DNA from: Limosilactobacillus coleohominis 101-4-CHN
Lineage (GTDB): Bacteria > Bacillota > Bacilli > Lactobacillales > Lactobacillaceae
Reading direction: 5' to 3'
Length of the DNA: 64,000 nt
NCBI RefSeq assembly: GCF_000161935.1
Contig: NZ_GG698803.1
Location: 82,888-146,887 of the forward strand
This document shows, piece by piece, positions 53,972-63,147 of this stretch. Position 1 is the stretch's first letter. Every line of letters starts with the position of its first letter. The position numbers were made by a program, and so were the translations under genes. The notes beneath the pieces are model-generated. The model was not told the origin of the DNA and made no database searches. It saw only the letters and a list, made by a program, of their open reading frames with translations.

Positions 53972-54792
53972 TGAAAATGCTTTGCAATCGTGACTTAAAT
54001 GATCGCGAACGTTTGCTGGTTGCTCAAATGGAATATCAGTTACTCCAGAATGGACAAGTAGTCAAAATCGGTCCGGAATCGTTTGGAAGGGTGATACAGC
54101 ATTGTCAAATGGCGGATGGTTTTCAAATGTTTGTGATCGAAAACCGGCCACAAAAGGAATATACACTGCTGTTTAAAGGTTCATCTGGGCTTATTAAGGG
54201 CACCATGGAGACTTGGAATCATGAATGGCTAGCAACTAATTTACCAATTGGTTGGTCCTTATTTGTCCAACGCGGGGTAATTCCGAGTCAATTGCGGACG
54301 GCGGCTCGTAAGTTAAATGGAATTTTACGTAAGTATCCAGGAGCGAAATTCTATTTATATGGTCATTCACTAGGATCGATTAATATTCAGTATGCCTTAG
54401 CGAATTGTGACAAGCTGGGACAGATTAAACGGGCCGATATTTATGAGGGACCGAATATTTACTGGTTACTCAGTCGTCGGCAACAACGACGGGTCCGTAA
54501 ATTTAAACATAAGGTTAATAATTATATTGACGTTTATGACCCGGTGACTGCTGGTTTTGTTGATGGACGGCATCTGATTGGTCGACTTTGTTATGTGAAA
54601 AGTAGGTTACTACCACCAATTCGGCAACACATGTGGGGTGGTTATCAATTTACCAAGGCTGGTCGATTGTTAGTACAGCCAATCAATGAACGTTTTAAAA
54701 TTCGCGCTGATTTTAATCGCCGGGTAATGTTTCGCCACTCATCGGTGGCGATTCGCTCAATAACTACAAAACGACCAGGAAAGCTAGGTTAG
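53971..54792 (+). CDS. Lipase-like alpha/beta-fold protein of unknown function
   Basis: 273 aa. A GxSxG elbow GHSLGS is near residue 134-139, in a setting (YLYGHSLGSINIQYALA) typical of lipase-3/DUF2974-type hydrolases; a YDPVTAGF Asp near 192 and a C-terminal His (FRHSS near 258) could complete the triad. There is no signal peptide. The start is coupled to the previous gene by TGATG. The family is not one I can name. A terminator follows. Confidence 0.68.
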   Translation: MKMLCNRDLNDRERLLVAQMEYQLLQNGQVVKIGPESFGRVIQHCQMADGFQMFVIENRPQKEYTLLFKGSSGLIKGTMETWNHEWLATNLPIGWSLFVQRGVIPSQLRTAARKLNGILRKYPGAKFYLYGHSLGSINIQYALANCDKLGQIKRADIYEGPNIYWLLSRRQQRRVRKFKHKVNNYIDVYDPVTAGFVDGRHLIGRLCYVKSRLLPPIRQHMWGGYQFTKAGRLLVQPINERFKIRADFNRRVMFRHSSVAIRSITTKRPGKLG

Positions 54793-54812
54793 CGGCTTTC
54801 CTGGTCGTTTTT
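54771..54812. terminator. Terminator between convergent hydrolase genes
   Basis: ACGACCAGGAAAGC pairs perfectly with GCTTTCCTGGTCGT around a 10-nt loop; it overlaps the end of the lipase-like gene and is followed by Ts. Confidence 0.92.
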
Positions 54813-55720
54813 TAATTTTTATCCATAATTTTTTTAGTAGAGCGGGCCAGTTTTTCGATCAATTCTTCTCCAGAGTTCATGGATGAATTGTCGTCAGAGT
54901 AAACTGCGATCGTATAATCGTTTTGGTCTTTGCCACTAACGTAACCAATACTATTAACAATCCATTTGTCTGAATCATCTTGATCAAGCCAGCCGTTTTT
55001 CAGAGCGTAATTACTACTGCCGGCAGAAATTCCCCATTGCTGGTCGCTTTCCACATTTTTCATGAGGGATTGGATATAATTTTGTTCACTTTCGGTTAGC
55101 TTATTGGAACTAAAGAAAATATTGTTAAGTAATTTAATTTGGTCGCTCGGTGTGGTGGTCGTCATTCCCCAAGCACTTTCGGCATGGGTGTTGGTCATTT
55201 GAAATTGATTAAACGTATCCTGAAGACCGTCTGTGCCACCAAGGTAATCGTTAATGAGGGAGGTCGTAGAATCATTATCGGAATTTTCAATCATGGCTTT
55301 AGCATATTCACGACCCTGACTATCTAAATCGCCATCATTTTTAAGGAGAGTTCCTGCGAGAACAGCCACTTTAACGGTACTGGCGGTGTGATATTGATGT
55401 CTTGGGGTAGTGTTGTACGTGTATGTTTCACCAGTCTTGGTGGAGTACACTGCGATGGCAACATTGCTATCAACACCTTTGAGATCCGCTTTCCATTGGT
55501 GCTTTAGTTGACTACTCAAGCTTGTGGAACGGAATAGGTTGGGAACTATATTGATGGGGTTAGCGTTTTTAGCTTGAGTGAGAGGATTGTGGCTTTGGAA
55601 GATTAAGCCGACGTTAAGCAAGAGCGCAAACCCAATAAAGAGTAAGCTGACGATAATAGTTTTTTTATGAAATGTCCGACGTTGCTGATGTCGAATTTCT
55701 CGTCGTGATGGTTCACGCAA
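54812..55720 (-). CDS. Class A beta-lactamase-like serine hydrolase, membrane-anchored
   Basis: 302 aa. A basic N-terminus and one membrane helix (about 21-42) precede a penicillin-recognising domain with STVK (Ser114, Lys117), SDN (147-149) and a KNG box near 242. It could be a peptidoglycan-interacting enzyme rather than a resistance factor; sequence alone cannot show lactam hydrolysis. The start is TTG behind GAGGGA. The region upstream to 55921 holds the divergent promoters of this gene and yjeM. Confidence 0.87.
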   Translation of the reverse strand: MREPSRREIRHQQRRTFHKKTIIVSLLFIGFALLLNVGLIFQSHNPLTQAKNANPINIVPNLFRSTSLSSQLKHQWKADLKGVDSNVAIAVYSTKTGETYTYNTTPRHQYHTASTVKVAVLAGTLLKNDGDLDSQGREYAKAMIENSDNDSTTSLINDYLGGTDGLQDTFNQFQMTNTHAESAWGMTTTTPSDQIKLLNNIFFSSNKLTESEQNYIQSLMKNVESDQQWGISAGSSNYALKNGWLDQDDSDKWIVNSIGYVSGKDQNDYTIAVYSDDNSSMNSGEELIEKLARSTKKIMDKN

Positions 55721-55920
55721 AATCGTTCCCTCCTGACCAGTAAAATGAGTAACATAATGAGCTTATCATAATTATCGGCCGATTTGTATGAAATAAATGT
55801 GAACAATTCATTTCAATCGTAGCAAGCGTGATAATTAAATTGCTTTTTTTGAAATAATATCCACAACCGCACGAAAAAGTTGTATAATTATTAATATTAT
55901 TCAAAGAAAGAAGTTTTGAC

Positions 55921-57411
55921 ATGGAAAAGAAAACCACCCAAATTGGTTTGAGTGCCTTAGTATTGATGATTTTCTCATCAATCTTTGGTTTTAGTAATTC
56001 ACTGACGGCCTTTTATCAAATGGGGTACGCCAGTATCATTTGGTACATCGTTACGGCGGTGCTTTTCTTCCTCCCATCTGCATTAATGTTTGCAGAATAT
56101 GGGGCCTCATTTAAGGCTGCCAAAGGGGGGATTTTTTCTTGGTTACGGGGTTCCGTAAGTGAGAAGACAGCGTTTATTGGGACCTTCATTTGGCTTGCAG
56201 CGTGGGTTGTTTGGCTGGTTTCATCAACCCAATACTTTTTAGTGTCAGTTTCCACTATGATTTCAGGAACTGACCGTACTCAGACCTGGCGGTTGTTTGG
56301 GTTGCCCGCTAATGAGACTTTGGGGATTTTAGAAATCATTTTTATGATTATCGTTACCTGGATTGCCTCCCGGGGAATTAATAAGATTGCTAAGATTGCT
56401 TCCGTTTGTGGGGTGGCAACCTTAGGAATTTCCGTGATTTTTATTCTGGCGAGTCTCTTATTATGGATGATGAATCACGGCCAACTAGCTGAACCAGTGA
56501 CGGCACTGAGTTTAGTAAAATCACCCAACCATGCCTTTGTTACACCGATTGCGGTTATTTCGTTCATTGTCTATGCCCTATTTGCTTATGGTGGTTTGGA
56601 AACGATGGCTGGTGTGATTGACTCCGTGAAGAAGCCAGAAAAGACTTTCCCGCGGGCATTAATCATTGCCATGATCATTATGACCTTGATTTATATTTTG
56701 ACAATTTTCTTGTGTGGGGTTAGCGCTAACTGGGAACAGGTTTTAGGTAAAAGCCATGTTAACCTGGCCAATGTTGAATATGTTTTGATCAATAATATGG
56801 GGCTGACGGTTGGTGCTAAACTCGGCTTAAGTCATTCCGGAGCCGTGATGCTGGGCCGGATTTTCTCCCAAATTACGGCGTTAAGTGATGTTCTTGGGGG
56901 CTTAGGGGCCGCTTTTGTGATGGTGTACTCACCAATTAAATCCTTTATTGAAGGTTGTGATCCGCGGCTTTTGCCAAAGCGGCTTACAAAGATGAATGAT
57001 GTGAATATGCCAGCATTTGCAATGTGGTGCCAAGCCATCTTAGTCAGTGCAATTATTCTCTTTATTTCATTTGGTGGAAACGCAGCAACACAGTTTTATA
57101 CCATTTTAACTGATATGATGAACGTTTCGTCATCAGCACCATACCTGTTTTTGGTCGGAGCGTTCCCATTCTTTAAAATGAAAAAAGATTTAGATCGGCC
57201 GTTTGTCTTTTATAAGAGCATGACCTGGACGTGGGTGGTTTCCATCGTCGTTTGGCTGGTTGTGGCAGTCGGTATTCTCTTTACTTGTGTTGAGCCAATT
57301 TTGGAAGGCCAATACGCGACTGCGTTCTGGACGGCATTTGGACCAGTCTTCTTTGGCATTATCGCTTGGGCATTCTACACCCACGCTGAGCATAAGAATA
57401 TTTTAAATTAG
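55921..57411 (+). CDS. yjeM: YjeM-like amino acid transporter (glutamate/GABA-type APC)
   Basis: 496 aa with 12-14 helices. It follows E. coli YjeM motif by motif: the N-terminal LMIFSSIFGFSNS, FIGTFIWLAAWVVW, ASRGINKIAKI, IFAYGGLE-like FAYGGLETMAGV, SANWEQVLG, and the C-terminal LDRPFVFYK. It belongs to the glutamate/GABA family; substrate unproven. A gene encoding a 54-aa protein follows in the same direction. Confidence 0.9.
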   Translation: MEKKTTQIGLSALVLMIFSSIFGFSNSLTAFYQMGYASIIWYIVTAVLFFLPSALMFAEYGASFKAAKGGIFSWLRGSVSEKTAFIGTFIWLAAWVVWLVSSTQYFLVSVSTMISGTDRTQTWRLFGLPANETLGILEIIFMIIVTWIASRGINKIAKIASVCGVATLGISVIFILASLLLWMMNHGQLAEPVTALSLVKSPNHAFVTPIAVISFIVYALFAYGGLETMAGVIDSVKKPEKTFPRALIIAMIIMTLIYILTIFLCGVSANWEQVLGKSHVNLANVEYVLINNMGLTVGAKLGLSHSGAVMLGRIFSQITALSDVLGGLGAAFVMVYSPIKSFIEGCDPRLLPKRLTKMNDVNMPAFAMWCQAILVSAIILFISFGGNAATQFYTILTDMMNVSSSAPYLFLVGAFPFFKMKKDLDRPFVFYKSMTWTWVVSIVVWLVVAVGILFTCVEPILEGQYATAFWTAFGPVFFGIIAWAFYTHAEHKNILN

Positions 57412-57419
57412 GCGGATCA

Positions 57420-57584
57420 ATGCAGTTAAAAGAGTTGAAGGACCGCTGCTTAAAAAATTTGTGGGCACTATTGGATCTTTTCGCACAAGAAAGCGACTTT
57501 ATTAATGGCGATCGTCGCCAACGGATCCATGCTCAAGCACAAAGGCAAACTCGGGAGTCGACTAAGCGTTCCAAAAAAGATTGA
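57420..57584 (+). CDS. Possible 54-aa basic protein downstream of yjeM
   Basis: An ORF of 54 codons begins eight bases after the yjeM stop with a weak AGGCGG site. The protein is soluble, with an N-terminal amphipathic segment (LKNLWALLDLF) and a C-terminal end rich in Arg, Lys and Gln. It overlaps the end of the convergent 206-aa gene by 23 bp. Codon use looks ordinary for the region, but this is a tentative call. Confidence 0.42.
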   Translation: MQLKELKDRCLKNLWALLDLFAQESDFINGDRRQRIHAQAQRQTRESTKRSKKD

Positions 57585-58182
57585 GTTCCGTTGGGGTTTG
57601 CGTTCGTGGATTGTGATCCCAAATGGTTTCTTCTAAATATTGATCGGCGACATCCCAGTAAAAATTTAATAGCTGTTGCCCGCTTTCTGAGAGAAAGACA
57701 CGTTTGGTGGAATGCTGAATCACAAGTAATTGATGGGTTAGCAAGAAGTCTAATGTGATGATGAGCGTTGGTGAAGTAATGGGGTGTTGGCTGTTCCAAA
57801 ATTGTTCATTACGATATTTGAGTGGGCAATCATTAAACTGACCAAGTTTTTCAATCAGTGAGAGGGCAGCAAAGTGTTGGTACGTTAATGGGATTCCTTG
57901 TCGACGATATCGCAGAAGCTGACGGAGCTTCTGAATGAGGACCGTATCATGAGGATAGGATCGGAGATTGAATGAGTAAAGATCGGGATTATTTTCCTGT
58001 CGGTCGTGAAACGCAAAGCGCAGTTGATACAGGAGATTTTCAAAGAGAATGTCAACGTATAAACTTTCACTAGATTTTGATTGATGAAAGCAGACCACTT
58101 GATAGTCAGCATTGGGTAACGCTTGGTCAATAAGGTAGTGGATGGCTGATTGCCAATTAGCCTTGTCAACACTGTTCTTCAT
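57562..58182 (-). CDS. Hypothetical protein of 206 aa
   Basis: 206 aa, soluble, without recognised domains. The N-terminal part (VVCFHQSKSSESLYVDILF) has alternating strand-like residues; the C-terminal half (ITLDFLLTHQLLVIQHSTKRVFLSESGQQLLNFYWDVADQY) has a possible winged-helix-like look, so a DNA-binding role is conceivable but not shown. The start has GGGGAGG, a strong ribosome site. Lies between yjeM and the sucrose hydrolase on the minus strand. Confidence 0.72.
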   Translation of the reverse strand: MKNSVDKANWQSAIHYLIDQALPNADYQVVCFHQSKSSESLYVDILFENLLYQLRFAFHDRQENNPDLYSFNLRSYPHDTVLIQKLRQLLRYRRQGIPLTYQHFAALSLIEKLGQFNDCPLKYRNEQFWNSQHPITSPTLIITLDFLLTHQLLVIQHSTKRVFLSESGQQLLNFYWDVADQYLEETIWDHNPRTQTPTELNLFWNA

Positions 58183-58219
58183 TATTAGTCCTCCCCGTGA
58201 ATTTAGCTATATTCTAAAT

Positions 58220-58252
58220 AATCCCCGTTCACAAGTCACGTGAACGGGGATT
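58220..58252 (-). terminator. Terminator of the GH32 gene
   Basis: AATCCCCGTTCAC pairs perfectly with GTGAACGGGGATT around a 7-nt loop. It lies after the minus-strand GH32 gene; the downstream T-tract is interrupted (TTATTT). Confidence 0.82.
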
Positions 58253-58256
58253 TTGT

Positions 58257-59732
58257 TTAGATATTTTTAAGCTGATATAGACTTCCAGTCGCATTAATTG
58301 GTTGGGCAAACGCGATCTTTTGATGTTGTTGATCAGCAAAGTAACGAAGAGTCAGTACTTGCTCACCATCATTCACAAATATTTCAGCAAGTGAATGGTC
58401 CAAGAAAATTTGTAATTTGAGATCTTGGTGCGCTGGTAACTTAATGGAACGGGTCGTACCATACTTTTTGGCAACTGTAGCCCCGACTCTTGATCGATCT
58501 ACAGTTAGTGCACCAGTATTCGTATCAAATTGGATTTGTAAACTAGCACTCAAATCTTCATTGGCGGCAAGGTGTAAGACACCTGTTTGATCGGCACTAA
58601 TTGTCAGATTTAATTCACATTGTTGACCAGCGTGATCATCAATGATGCTCGTACGATTGGAGAACACTTTCGTGCCCTTTGGATCACGGAGGTTGGTCAT
58701 TGCTGCGACCGGTTGTTGGTAAAGTTGACCGTTACGGATGTGCAATTCCTTAACTTGACTCAAACAGTTAGCCCAAGTTTGTTCATCAGTTGGATAATTG
58801 ATGTCAGGGAGGCCAACCCAACTAATAGCATAAGCTGTGCCATCCGGAGCGTTAAATGCCTGAGTGGCGTAGACATCAAAACCTTCATCCAGATTTACTG
58901 GGACTTGAGAACTACCCTTTAACGTAGCGTTTTCAAAATCAAATTCATCCCCGATGATGTAGGTGTTGGGGTAAATATTATCGTAATGGGTGATCTTTTG
59001 CTCTAATCCCTGCGGACAGAAAATCAGGACAGCATGATCATCAATCATCACTAAGTTTGGACATTCAATCATGTAGCCCATTGGGTACGGTGTGAAATTA
59101 GTCAAACCAACATCATGCCAGCCATCTTGCAAGTCGTCGCTGGCCCATAGTGCCAAGTGGCCAGTTTCTGTTTTAGCATCCTGTGCTCCTAAGAGGGCAT
59201 AGTACTTACCATCATATTCCAGTAGTTGGGGGTCACGGAAGTGTTCACTAATGTAGTCCGGATTCCGGAACAGGGGCTGTTTTAGTTTAGTAACCTGATT
59301 ATTTTGGTTCATCCAAGCACCCAGTTGGAAAGGTGTTCGATTCCAATCCTGATCACGGTGGTTACCGGTGTACATCAAAAATAGCCGATCGCCAATTTGC
59401 TTTGCAGATCCAGAGTAGGCACCGTGGCTATCGTACTCATTATCAGGAGTGAGAGCTAAGCCACGAGAGTGCCAATGCACTAGATCGGTTGATTGCATGT
59501 GCATCCACGATTTAAGCCCATGGGTGGCACCAAAAGGAAATGATTGGTAAAAAACGTGCCAGGCATGATTAAAATATGAAAACCCGTTTGGATCATTGAG
59601 TAATCCAGAACTTGGCCGGATGTGATACCGAAGTTGTTCAGGTGAATTATCAGCCGCTGCTTGTAGGTGCAGTAATTCAAGGGCGGAATATTGTTGGTAA
59701 GGTCGGTAGCGTTCTTCCCGTGTCCATTCCAT
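58257..59732 (-). CDS. scrB: Sucrose-6-phosphate hydrolase (GH32)
   Basis: 491 aa. The GH32 catalytic set is complete: LNDPNG with nucleophile Asp47, FRDPQ near 165-169, and ECPN with the acid/base Glu near 226. It hydrolyses sucrose-6-phosphate made by the sucrose PTS to glucose-6-phosphate and fructose. It is intracellular (no signal peptide). The promoter region carries ATGTAAGCGCTCTAA at 59748-59762, sharing the TGTAAGCGCT core with the site ahead of the PTS gene. AAAGGAG precedes the ATG. Confidence 0.93.
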   Translation of the reverse strand: MEWTREERYRPYQQYSALELLHLQAAADNSPEQLRYHIRPSSGLLNDPNGFSYFNHAWHVFYQSFPFGATHGLKSWMHMQSTDLVHWHSRGLALTPDNEYDSHGAYSGSAKQIGDRLFLMYTGNHRDQDWNRTPFQLGAWMNQNNQVTKLKQPLFRNPDYISEHFRDPQLLEYDGKYYALLGAQDAKTETGHLALWASDDLQDGWHDVGLTNFTPYPMGYMIECPNLVMIDDHAVLIFCPQGLEQKITHYDNIYPNTYIIGDEFDFENATLKGSSQVPVNLDEGFDVYATQAFNAPDGTAYAISWVGLPDINYPTDEQTWANCLSQVKELHIRNGQLYQQPVAAMTNLRDPKGTKVFSNRTSIIDDHAGQQCELNLTISADQTGVLHLAANEDLSASLQIQFDTNTGALTVDRSRVGATVAKKYGTTRSIKLPAHQDLKLQIFLDHSLAEIFVNDGEQVLTLRYFADQQHQKIAFAQPINATGSLYQLKNI

Positions 59733-59747
59733 AATAAAATCTCCTTT

Positions 59748-59762
59748 ATGTAAGCGCTCTAA
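59748..59762 (-). promoter_or_regulatory. cre/ScrR-type site upstream of scrB
   Basis: ATGTAAGCGCTCTAA differs from the cre consensus by one base and shares TGTAAGCGCT with the site at 60975-60992 ahead of the sucrose PTS. Confidence 0.55.
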
Positions 59763-59883
59763 GATGGTTCCATTTTAAAGTGACGACTGCTGACTGTCAA
59801 ACGTCTAGCAAAAAGAAATTGATCATCTTTTCACAAAAGGACTACAATGAAGATAAATTGGATAAAGGAGAGGTTTAAGAATG

Positions 59884-60915
59884 ATGATTCCAAAAACAAT
59901 GCGGGCTTGGGAAGTCACAACACCGGGATCAATTGAACAGGATCCTTGCCCACTGCAATTGGTTGAGAAACCAGTTCCTGAACCACAAGCTGGGGAAGTT
60001 CTGGTTAAAATTTTAGCGTGTGGAGTTTGTCACACAGATTTACACGTTACCGAAGGCGACTTACCAGTTCATCGGCAGCATGTTACTCCCGGCCATGAAA
60101 TTATTGGCCGGGTCGTTAAGCAGGGGCAACAAACTCAGCGATTTAAGATTGGTGACAAGATTGGAATTCCGTGGTTTAGAAAAGCGTGCGGAGTTTGTCG
60201 ATTTTGTCGTTCCGGTCGGGAGAATTTGTGTCCCCATTCCATTTACACAGGATGGGATCATGATGGCGGTTATGCAGAGTATGTGACGGTTCCGGAGGGC
60301 TTTGCCTACCACCTTCCAGAGGATACTGATCCAGTCAAATCTGCACCATTACTTTGTGCGGGAATTATTGGTTATCGTTCTTATCTACGCGCCAACGTAC
60401 CAGCTGGAGGCACACTGGGCCTCTATGGTTTTGTCGGTTCCGCACATTTAACTGCCCAGTTAGCACTTAAGCAGGGGATTGAAGTTCATGTTTTCACACG
60501 TGGTCATGATGCTCAAAAGTTTGCGTTGCGATTAGGTTGTGCGTCTGCGCAAGGTGCCTATGATAATTCACCAGTGCAACTTGATTCCGCCATTATGTTT
60601 TCACCTGCTGGAGAGATGGTTCCCAATGCATTAGCTAACCTCGTTCCTGGAGGGACACTTGCGTTAGCCGGCATTCACTTGAGCGATGTTCCAGAACTAA
60701 ATTACCAGCAGCATCTTTTCCATGAAAAGAACTTAACAAGTGTGGAAAGCAATACGCGCCGCGATGGGGAAGAATTTTTAAAGTTAGCCCACCGTTTGCA
60801 CATTCAGCCAACGGTGACTGAATACCCGTTTGACAAGGCTGACGAAGCACTGAGACGAGTTGCCAAGGGAAATATCGATGGGGCCTGTGTCCTGAAAATT
60901 AGTGAAGATCAGTAA
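59884..60915 (+). CDS. Zinc-dependent alcohol dehydrogenase
   Basis: 343 aa of the medium-chain dehydrogenase family. Catalytic-zinc ligands are in CGVCHTD and GHE; the structural-zinc lobe is CGVCRFCRSGRENLC near 107-121. The cofactor loop reads LGLYGFVGSAH rather than the usual GxGxxG, so cofactor preference is uncertain. ATG codons lie at 59881 and 59884; GGAGAGG upstream is compatible with either. It lies between the divergent scrB and the PTS gene and may be expressed alone. Confidence 0.87.
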   Translation: MIPKTMRAWEVTTPGSIEQDPCPLQLVEKPVPEPQAGEVLVKILACGVCHTDLHVTEGDLPVHRQHVTPGHEIIGRVVKQGQQTQRFKIGDKIGIPWFRKACGVCRFCRSGRENLCPHSIYTGWDHDGGYAEYVTVPEGFAYHLPEDTDPVKSAPLLCAGIIGYRSYLRANVPAGGTLGLYGFVGSAHLTAQLALKQGIEVHVFTRGHDAQKFALRLGCASAQGAYDNSPVQLDSAIMFSPAGEMVPNALANLVPGGTLALAGIHLSDVPELNYQQHLFHEKNLTSVESNTRRDGEEFLKLAHRLHIQPTVTEYPFDKADEALRRVAKGNIDGACVLKISEDQ

Positions 60916-60940
60916 GGCTAAAAGAAAAATTGATAAACGC

Positions 60941-60992
60941 TTGACATTTAATCTAAATCTAGTATTATCAAATGTGTAAAAAGCGCTTACAA
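60941..60992 (+). promoter_or_regulatory. Promoter and cre/ScrR-type operator of the sucrose PTS gene
   Basis: TTGACA (60941-60946) and TATTAT (60963-60968) with a 16-bp spacer form a strong promoter. TGTAAAAAGCGCTTACAA (60975-60992) immediately follows; on the minus strand it carries the TGTAAGCGCT core shared with scrB and is close to the cre consensus. Confidence 0.7.
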
Positions 60993-61032
60993 TTCAAGTG
61001 CAAATATCTAGATGAGATAGGGAGTAATACTC

Positions 61033-62982
61033 ATGGATCACAAACAAGTTGCGACCGACGTCGTTAACGCCGTCGGCAAAGACAATTTAGTTGCTGCTGC
61101 GCACTGTGCAACGCGGTTACGGTTAGTTTTAAAAGACGATGCCAAAGTTGACCAAAAAGCATTGGATAACAATGGTGACGTTAAGGGAACGTTTAAGACC
61201 AATGGTCAGTACCAAATTATCATTGGCCCTGGAGACGTGAACAACGTTTATGATGAATTAATCAAGCAAACTGGATTGAAGGAAGTTTCCACTGATGATT
61301 TGAAGCAAATTGCTGCGAAAAATCAAAAGTTCAATCCAGTCATGGCGTTCATTAAGCTCTTATCTGATATCTTTGTACCAATTATTCCAGCATTGGTTGC
61401 TGGTGGTTTGCTGATGGCCCTTGATAATGTGCTGACAGCCAAAGGATTATTTGGTCCCCAATCCGTTATTCAAATGTGGCCCGCTTTGAAGGGCATTGAA
61501 GGAATGGTCAATGTCATGTCGGCAGCACCATACGTATTCTTGCCGATTCTGGTTGGGATTTCTGGTGCGAAGCGGTTTGGTGCTAACCAATTCTTAGGGG
61601 CATTTGTCGGAATGATGATGACCGCGCCGGCTTTAGCGGATGGCGGTTCTTGGAATATCTTCGGCTTAACTGTTCATATTCAGTCTTACACGAGTCAGGT
61701 TATTCCAGCATTAGCCGCAGTTTGGATGCTTTCCATTTTCGAAAAGTGGTTGCATAAACGCCTGCCAGCTGCTGTTGACTTTACATTTACTCCACTGATT
61801 TCTGTCCTCTTAACTGGTTTCCTAACATTTATCGTGGTCGGACCGGTAATGAAGGATCTTTCCGATTTACTGACTAACGGAATTGTTTGGTTATATGACA
61901 CGTTAGGATTTGTCGGAACAGGTATCTTTGGGGCTTTGTACTCACCAATTGTTTTAACTGGTCTACACCAAAGTTTCCCGGCAATCGAAACGCAATTAGT
62001 GACCGCCTTTAAAGCTGGTAAGGGTGCGGGTGATTTTATTTTCATCGTGGCTTCAATGGCCAACGTTGCCCAAGGGGCCGCAACCACCGCGGTTTACTTC
62101 TTAACACGGAATGAAAAGATGAAGGCCCTCTCCAGTTCTTCCGCGATTTCTGCTTTGCTTGGAATTACTGAACCAGCAATCTTTGGGGTGAATCTGAAAT
62201 TACGGTTCCCATTCTTCTGTGCGTTAGTTGGTTCATGTGTGGCTTCTACGATTGCTGGATTAATGCATGTGGTTGCCGCTTCAATGGGTTCAGCCGGTTT
62301 CATTGGTTTCTTATCCGTATACGCTAAATCAATTCCTGGTTACCTATTATGTGAAGTTATCTCATTCGTAATTGCTTTCTTAGTAACCTTCTTCTATGGT
62401 AAAGCACACGACGAGCTAGTTAACCCTGCAACGGCGGGCGCAGATGCAGCGGATGGCGCATCTCAAGCAGCGGAAGCATCTGCACCAGTTCAACATGCTT
62501 CAGCCCCAGCTGACGAAAATGCTAAGAACGAAGTAATTGCCAGCCCGGTTTCTGGAACTGCCGAAGACATTACTGCAGTAAATGATGAAGTCTTCTCCCA
62601 GAAGATGATGGGGGATGGTGCAGCAGTTGTCCCTAATGATGGTACGATTTATGCACCCGTTGACGGTACAATTACAGTTGCTTACGCTACAAAGCATGCG
62701 TATGGTTTAACTTCAGATGATGGTGCCGAGGTCTTGATTCACGTTGGTTTGGATACGGTGAACCTCAAGGGAGAACACTTTGAAAGCTTTGTTGAACAAG
62801 GTCAAAAGGTTAAGAAGGGTGATCGCCTTGGCACCATTGACCTAGCTGCGGTTAAGGCAGCTGGTTATGATACCACCGTGATGGTCGTAGTCACAAACAC
62901 GACTAATTACACGCAAGTCAAGCGCGTTGCCGACGGTGAAATTAGCCATGGTGATGACTTGATTGATGTTGTCAGTAAATAA
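61033..62982 (+). CDS. scrA: Sucrose-specific PTS enzyme IIBCA
   Basis: 649 aa in the order IIB-IIC-IIA. IIB carries the phosphorylated Cys25 in HCATRLR; IIC spans about residues 100-480 with the membrane helices; IIA near 500-649 has the His pair 555 and 570 (LIHVGLDTV), the latter being the phosphorylation site. It imports sucrose as sucrose-6-phosphate for scrB. The linker before IIA is Ala-rich. Closely related glucoside IIBCA proteins exist, so sucrose rests on the shared operator with scrB. Confidence 0.92.
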   Translation: MDHKQVATDVVNAVGKDNLVAAAHCATRLRLVLKDDAKVDQKALDNNGDVKGTFKTNGQYQIIIGPGDVNNVYDELIKQTGLKEVSTDDLKQIAAKNQKFNPVMAFIKLLSDIFVPIIPALVAGGLLMALDNVLTAKGLFGPQSVIQMWPALKGIEGMVNVMSAAPYVFLPILVGISGAKRFGANQFLGAFVGMMMTAPALADGGSWNIFGLTVHIQSYTSQVIPALAAVWMLSIFEKWLHKRLPAAVDFTFTPLISVLLTGFLTFIVVGPVMKDLSDLLTNGIVWLYDTLGFVGTGIFGALYSPIVLTGLHQSFPAIETQLVTAFKAGKGAGDFIFIVASMANVAQGAATTAVYFLTRNEKMKALSSSSAISALLGITEPAIFGVNLKLRFPFFCALVGSCVASTIAGLMHVVAASMGSAGFIGFLSVYAKSIPGYLLCEVISFVIAFLVTFFYGKAHDELVNPATAGADAADGASQAAEASAPVQHASAPADENAKNEVIASPVSGTAEDITAVNDEVFSQKMMGDGAAVVPNDGTIYAPVDGTITVAYATKHAYGLTSDDGAEVLIHVGLDTVNLKGEHFESFVEQGQKVKKGDRLGTIDLAAVKAAGYDTTVMVVVTNTTNYTQVKRVADGEISHGDDLIDVVSK

Positions 62983-62987
62983 TAATT

Positions 62988-63089
62988 GGGAGTGAGACAA
63001 AAGTCCTCAAATCGGCTGGCAAGTCCGATTCGAGAACTCTGCATTCGAACCCCGTAAGGATGGCTGGAAAAACTCCAGCCTCTTTTTTG
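62988..63089 (+). terminator. Terminator and repeat-like element after scrA
   Basis: The 102-bp stretch starts GGGAGTGAGACAAAAGTC, similar to the start of the element at 28627. It contains an inverted repeat CTCAAATCGG/CCGATTCGAG and ends with the terminator hairpin GGCTGG/CCAGCC followed by a T-run (63082-63088). Confidence 0.75.
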
Positions 63090-63147
63090 CTTTAAGCCAT
63101 GCTAATCATGATATAATCAACTCCAGAATAAATAGGAGGCGGAACTA

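Noticed and set aside
61695-62087. A 130-codon minus-strand open frame inside scrA
   Set aside because: It is antisense to the IIC membrane helices and shows no domain or ribosome site.
63030-63055. A GTTCGAAT stretch on the minus strand that looks like a tRNA T-loop
   Set aside because: No acceptor, D- or anticodon arms can be drawn around it; it lies in the repeat-like terminator region after scrA.
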